Position numbers and translations under genes: made by a program. From Phycisphaerae bacterium (GTDB lineage: Bacteria; Planctomycetota; Phycisphaerae; Tepidisphaerales; Tepidisphaeraceae), in the NCBI GenBank assembly GCA_025924315.1, contig JAICIO010000011.1, forward strand, positions 1-64,000: a stretch of DNA of 64,000 bases, given 5' to 3'. The number at the start of each line of letters is the position of its first letter. Position 1 is the first letter of the stretch. Positions 60,177-64,000 of this stretch are shown here, in pieces. A model generated the notes under the pieces. That model saw only the letters and a list, made by a program, of their open reading frames with translations. It searched no databases and had not been told where the DNA came from.

Positions 60177-63100
60177 GTGCAGGGCCCGAAAACAATCTTG
60201 GAACTGTTGAGGTCGTCCGCGGAGGTGCGCCCCGATGCAGTCGCCCTGCGCTCGACGGGCGGAAAATCGCTCACATATCAGCAATTGCTCCGTTGCTTGG
60301 ATTCGTTCCGCGCGCAGTTGCAGGCCGAAGGTGTAAAGCGCGGCGATCGCGTCGCGATCGTTTTGCCGAACGGAATCGACGCGGCGATCGCCTTTCTCGG
60401 CGTCGCATCGACCGCGACCGCTGCGCCGCTCAATCCGCTCTATCGCCCGAACGAATTCGAGTTTTATCTGGATGATCTACGGCCCAAGGCGGTGATCGTC
60501 GCGGATCCCGAGCACGTCGTCGTCCCTCGCGCCCTAGCTCGACAGATCGCGATCGTCTCAGATCCAATCGATGCCCAAGCTGCTTCGCATGATCACGACC
60601 TGCCGCAGCCGGACGACGTCGCGTTGCTCCTGCACACCTCCGGCACGACCTCGCGGCCGAAGATCGTGCCGCTTTCGCAGGCGAACCTTTGCGCGTCGGC
60701 GCGGAACATCAGCGACTGGCTCAAGCTCACGCCGGATGACTGCTGCCTGAACATCATGCCGCTTTTTCACATCCACGGCCTCATCGCCGCGCTGCTCTCA
60801 TCCCTGCGCGCCGGCGGCAGCGTGGTGTGTTGCCCCGGTTTCATCTCGACCGAATTCTTCGGGTGGCTCGAACGATATCAGCCGACGTGGTACACCGCCG
60901 TGCCGACGATGCATCAGGCGATTCTCGCGCGGCCGGAGGCGGCGAACTTCGATCGCGCGCAGTCGCGGCTTCGATTCATTCGATCGTGTTCCTCGCCGCT
61001 TCCGCCCGTCGTCGCGCACGGACTCGAAGAGCGCTTTGGTGTATCGGTGATCGAAGCCTACGGCATGACCGAGGCGTCGCATCAGATGTCCAGCAACCCG
61101 CTCCCGCCGGCGGAGAGAAAGTTCGGCTCCGTCGGCCTGCCCGCGGGGCCGGAGGTCGCGATCATGAACGACCGCGGCGAGCTGCTCCCGCGCGGTCAGT
61201 CCGGCGAAGTCGTCATCCACGGCGAAAATGTCACACGCGGGTACGAAGCAAACCCGCAGGCGAATGCGGAAGCCTTCACCAACGGCTGGTTCCACACTGG
61301 CGACGTTGGCCACTTCGATCACGACGGCTACCTGCACCTTTCGGGCCGAATCAAAGAGATCATCAACCGCGGCGGAGAAAAAATTTCGCCGCGCGAGGTG
61401 GATGAGCTGCTCCTTCAACATCCCGCGGTCGCCGAAGCGCTCACCTTCGCATGGCCCGATCCGCGCGTGGGCGAAGAAGTCGCCGCGGTCGTCGTGCTTC
61501 GACCAAGCGCGCAGACAACCGAAGCCGAACTGACCACTTTTGCCGCGGGAAAACTCGCGGAATTCAAAGTTCCGCGACGCATTTTGATTCGCGACGCGAT
61601 CCCAAAAGGCCCGACCGGCAAACCGCAGCGCATCGGTCTCGCAAAACGTTTGGGCCTTAATGGCGAAGCACCGAAACCTAAGCCGGTGCACGTCGAGCCG
61701 ATAACCGAGACGGAAAAAAACGTCGCCGCAATCTGGCGATCGGTCCTGAAGCTCGATTCGATCTCGACGGGCGCCCGTTTCTTTGATGTTGGCGGAGATT
61801 CGATCCTCGCCACGCAGGTCGTCGCGCGCGTCCAGGAACAAATCGGTCGCGATGTGCCGCTGGTGCTGCTCTTCCAATCGCCGACGATCGCCGAAATGGC
61901 CTGTGCGATCGACGCGAATGTTACCAATCTCGAACGGAGTCCGACTTCTTCGGACAAGGGTGAAGCGGTTCGCGCCTCGTTCGCCCAGCGCCGCCTCTGG
62001 TTCCTCAACCAACTTCACCCACGATCGCTCGCTTACAGCAATGCCCACGCGATTCACCTGACCGGCCGGCTGAGCGCCGAAAACGTGTGCGAGGGTCTGC
62101 AGAACGTCGTCGATCGTCACGACGCGTTGCGAAGCCACTTCGCGCATCGCGACGGAACTCCGATCATTCACGTCGCCGGGTCGATGCAAGTTGCACTGCC
62201 TTTCGTCGATCTCACGAATTTCGGCGGCGATCGCGAAGCCGAAGTGCGGCGGCTGAGCATCGAAACCGCTCGCGAATCCTTCGACCTCTCGACCGGTCCA
62301 CTCGCGCGATTTCGTCTGTTGACGCTGAGCGATGTCGATCATGTACTCGTCTACGTCGTCCATCACATCGTATCGGACCGCTGGTCGCTGCGACTGTTCG
62401 TTCGCGAACTGCTTCAGTCGCTCGGCGGGGAACCGAAAACCGAATCGAGCCCGTCTTGCTATTTCGACTACGCCTCCGAACAAAGCGCTAAGACTGCTGC
62501 GTTTGCCGCGCAGATCGACTACTGGCACAACGAACTTTCACCGCTGCCAGCTCCGTTCGAATTGAATTCTGATCATCCGCGCCCCGCGGTGCAGAGCACT
62601 CGCGGCTCCGTGCATCGAATTCGAGTGCCGCGTGAGCTGACGCAACCCCTCGCCGCCTTCGCGCAATCGCGAGGTGCTACGCTCTTCACCGTGACGCTCG
62701 CCGCGTTTGAGGTGTTCCTTTTCCGATACACGGGCCAGGAAGATGCGGTTCTTGGCACCGCTGTCGCGACGCGCAATCGAGTCGCACTCGAATCGATGAT
62801 CGGCTTATTCGTGAACGTTCTGCCGGTTCGATCCCGCATTCGCGGCGAGATGTCCTTCCGCGAAATCGTCGATGCCGCGCGCAGCACAATGCTGGGCGTG
62901 ATGACACATCAGGATCTGCCATTTGATCAACTGGTTGACGCGGTTCGCGCGCCGCGGGATCCGAGCCGCGCGCCGCTGTTTCAGGTGCTGTTCAACTATT
63001 ACAACCTTCCCGCGCCGCCGATGAACGCGAACGGCATCAGCGCGACAGTCCAGGACATCGATCTCGGAACCTCGCGCTTCGATCTGACGCTGACAATCAC

Positions 63101-64000
63101 CCCCAGCCCAGATGAATTCACCTCCGCGTTTGAATACTGCAGCGATTTGTTCGAGCCGGGGACAATCGAGCGAATGAGCGAGAACTTCCTCACGCTCGTC
63201 GAATCCATCGTCCGGTCACCGGACTCGGCCGCGAGTGAATTGCCGATACTCTCGGCGCGCCGACGGGATGAACTCCTGTTTGAGTGGAATCACCACGCGA
63301 TCGACGCACCGCCCGATCGCGCCGTTCACGAGATGTTCGAGGATCAGGCTCGCCGCACTCCCGACGCGATGGCGCTAATCGTCGGAAACGAGCGGCTGAC
63401 ATACGCGGAGCTGAATCGTCGCGTCAATCAGTTTGCCCATCATTTGCGGGCGATTGGCGTGGGACCTGAATCGCGCGTCGGCATTTGTCTCGCGCGGACA
63501 TCTCATCTCATCATCGCGATACTGGGTGTGCTCAAGAGCGGCGGGGCGTATGTGCCGCTCGATCCGGAATATCCCGCGCAACGCCTCGCGTTCATGCTGG
63601 AGGATTCGAAAGCCGCCGTCCTCGTCACGCAGGAATCGCTGCTTGGATCCGTGTCGTTTCAGGGGAAGGTAATTTGTGTCGAGCGTGACGCCGCCGCGAT
63701 CGCGCGCGAGCCGATCGATGATCCGCCGCGTGTTTCGCAGCCGAATCATCTGGCCTACGTCATCTACACGTCGGGTTCGACCGGCCGTCCGAAGGGTGTC
63801 GCGATCGAACACCGCGCGCCGGCGTCACTGGCGCGGTGGGCAAAAGATTATTTCTCCGATCGCGAAACGCGCGCGATGCTCGGCGTCGCGTCGGTCTGCT
63901 TTGACCTGTCGGTGTTTGAGATCTTTCTTTCGCTCACCCGCGGCGGCGCGCTTATCTTCGCAACCGGCGCTCTACAACTTGCCGATTGTCCCGCGGCCGA
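60177..64000 (+). CDS. Non-ribosomal peptide synthetase, 5' part (A-PCP-C-A...)
   Basis: An open frame from GTG 60177 (GGGAG upstream) runs to the window edge without a stop. Domain 1 (about 60180-61690) is an AMP-binding enzyme with LLLHTSGTTSRPKIVPLSQA, YGMTEASHQMSSNP and TGDVGHFDHDGYLHLSGRIK; it looks like an acyl-CoA-ligase or oxalyl-CoA-synthetase-type unit rather than a classical amino-acid A domain. A carrier domain follows with the pantetheine serine in FDVGGDSIL (codon 61800). The condensation domain has HHIVSDRW (62361-62384). A second adenylation domain begins at about 63320 (core YTSGSTGRPKG) and is cut off. The product may be an acylated peptide; the starter acid is unknown. Confidence 0.9.
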   Translation, partial: MQGPKTILELLRSSAEVRPDAVALRSTGGKSLTYQQLLRCLDSFRAQLQAEGVKRGDRVAIVLPNGIDAAIAFLGVASTATAAPLNPLYRPNEFEFYLDDLRPKAVIVADPEHVVVPRALARQIAIVSDPIDAQAASHDHDLPQPDDVALLLHTSGTTSRPKIVPLSQANLCASARNISDWLKLTPDDCCLNIMPLFHIHGLIAALLSSLRAGGSVVCCPGFISTEFFGWLERYQPTWYTAVPTMHQAILARPEAANFDRAQSRLRFIRSCSSPLPPVVAHGLEERFGVSVIEAYGMTEASHQMSSNPLPPAERKFGSVGLPAGPEVAIMNDRGELLPRGQSGEVVIHGENVTRGYEANPQANAEAFTNGWFHTGDVGHFDHDGYLHLSGRIKEIINRGGEKISPREVDELLLQHPAVAEALTFAWPDPRVGEEVAAVVVLRPSAQTTEAELTTFAAGKLAEFKVPRRILIRDAIPKGPTGKPQRIGLAKRLGLNGEAPKPKPVHVEPITETEKNVAAIWRSVLKLDSISTGARFFDVGGDSILATQVVARVQEQIGRDVPLVLLFQSPTIAEMACAIDANVTNLERSPTSSDKGEAVRASFAQRRLWFLNQLHPRSLAYSNAHAIHLTGRLSAENVCEGLQNVVDRHDALRSHFAHRDGTPIIHVAGSMQVALPFVDLTNFGGDREAEVRRLSIETARESFDLSTGPLARFRLLTLSDVDHVLVYVVHHIVSDRWSLRLFVRELLQSLGGEPKTESSPSCYFDYASEQSAKTAAFAAQIDYWHNELSPLPAPFELNSDHPRPAVQSTRGSVHRIRVPRELTQPLAAFAQSRGATLFTVTLAAFEVFLFRYTGQEDAVLGTAVATRNRVALESMIGLFVNVLPVRSRIRGEMSFREIVDAARSTMLGVMTHQDLPFDQLVDAVRAPRDPSRAPLFQVLFNYYNLPAPPMNANGISATVQDIDLGTSRFDLTLTITPSPDEFTSAFEYCSDLFEPGTIERMSENFLTLVESIVRSPDSAASELPILSARRRDELLFEWNHHAIDAPPDRAVHEMFEDQARRTPDAMALIVGNERLTYAELNRRVNQFAHHLRAIGVGPESRVGICLARTSHLIIAILGVLKSGGAYVPLDPEYPAQRLAFMLEDSKAAVLVTQESLLGSVSFQGKVICVERDAAAIAREPIDDPPRVSQPNHLAYVIYTSGSTGRPKGVAIEHRAPASLARWAKDYFSDRETRAMLGVASVCFDLSVFEIFLSLTRGGALIFATGALQLADCPAA

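Noticed and set aside
1-64000. CRISPR arrays, tRNA or rRNA genes, and intact transposases
   Set aside because: I looked for evenly spaced repeats with unique spacers, cloverleaf-type CCA/TTCGA signatures and transposase motifs, and found none that hold up by eye. Software such as a covariance-model search was not available.

Overview
The window is high-GC DNA that most likely comes from a planctomycete of the class Phycisphaerae (order Tepidisphaerales or a relative). Three kinds of protein point there. Two small membrane proteins end in the zinc ribbon C-x2-C-GYDLR...CPECG that is scattered through planctomycete genomes. One large secreted protein carries an LEGRQLYS-type N-terminal motif. 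There are also many lipoproteins and secreted proteins without a familiar fold. No rRNA, tRNA, CRISPR array, prophage or intact transposase was seen. The name of the organism is an inference.

Layout. (1) 491-15476, minus strand: a lipoprotein, a DcaP-like porin, a single-domain response regulator, a bile-acid-symporter-family protein, glycogen phosphorylase (glgP), debranching enzyme (glgX), a SulP anion transporter, a large glucosidase-like protein and phosphoketolase (xfp). Together they can turn glycogen into glucose-1-P and free glucose, and hexose-P into acetyl-P. (2) 15684-16734: two plus-strand genes. (3) 16950-25406, minus strand: an RND efflux operon (adaptor, pump, outer-membrane factor) that continues into ppk2, a small protein and a DUF2254 membrane protein. 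(4) 25585-26874: a dead DNA methyltransferase, split and replaced in the middle by a frameshifted HEPN-like gene. (5) 27260-30945: a ROK-family sugar kinase, a copper-type cluster and two paralogous tiny proteins. (6) 31094-36650: signalling genes (two more single receivers, a PilZ protein, a FixL/FixJ-like kinase-regulator pair), with a repeat-rich non-coding block at 34147-34678. (7) 36919-43891: envelope lipoproteins (patatin-like, DUF3300, DUF2950, glycine zipper and others). (8) 43916-51361: a SpoIIE-type phosphatase, an ECF sigma factor with a STAS protein, an NtrC-type activator, DUF1223, a zinc-finger anti-sigma-like protein, an SDR and a methyltransferase. (9) 51657-54506: a giant RTX/PKD/beta-helix surface protein. 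(10) 54672-60144: a polyphosphate cluster (ppx, sixA and a CHAD protein, divergent from ppk1). (11) 60177 to the end: the start of a non-ribosomal peptide synthetase that runs off the window.

Common threads. Storage polymers recur throughout: glycogen breakdown, phosphoketolase, both polyphosphate kinases, exopolyphosphatase and a polyphosphate-binding CHAD protein. The strongest non-coding signal is a short motif, GACCAAAGTCC(G/C/A)AT, found six times and always in the same orientation, 36-87 bases before a start codon. The downstream genes are porin, glgP, xfp, the RND adaptor, DUF3300 and a glycine-zipper lipoprotein. The motif resembles the DosR/DevR box of mycobacteria, so the window probably shows part of an undescribed stress or oxygen-limitation regulon. 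Other structure includes 10-bp phased repeats at two loci, a family of 78-bp palindromes, and several other dispersed inverted repeats.
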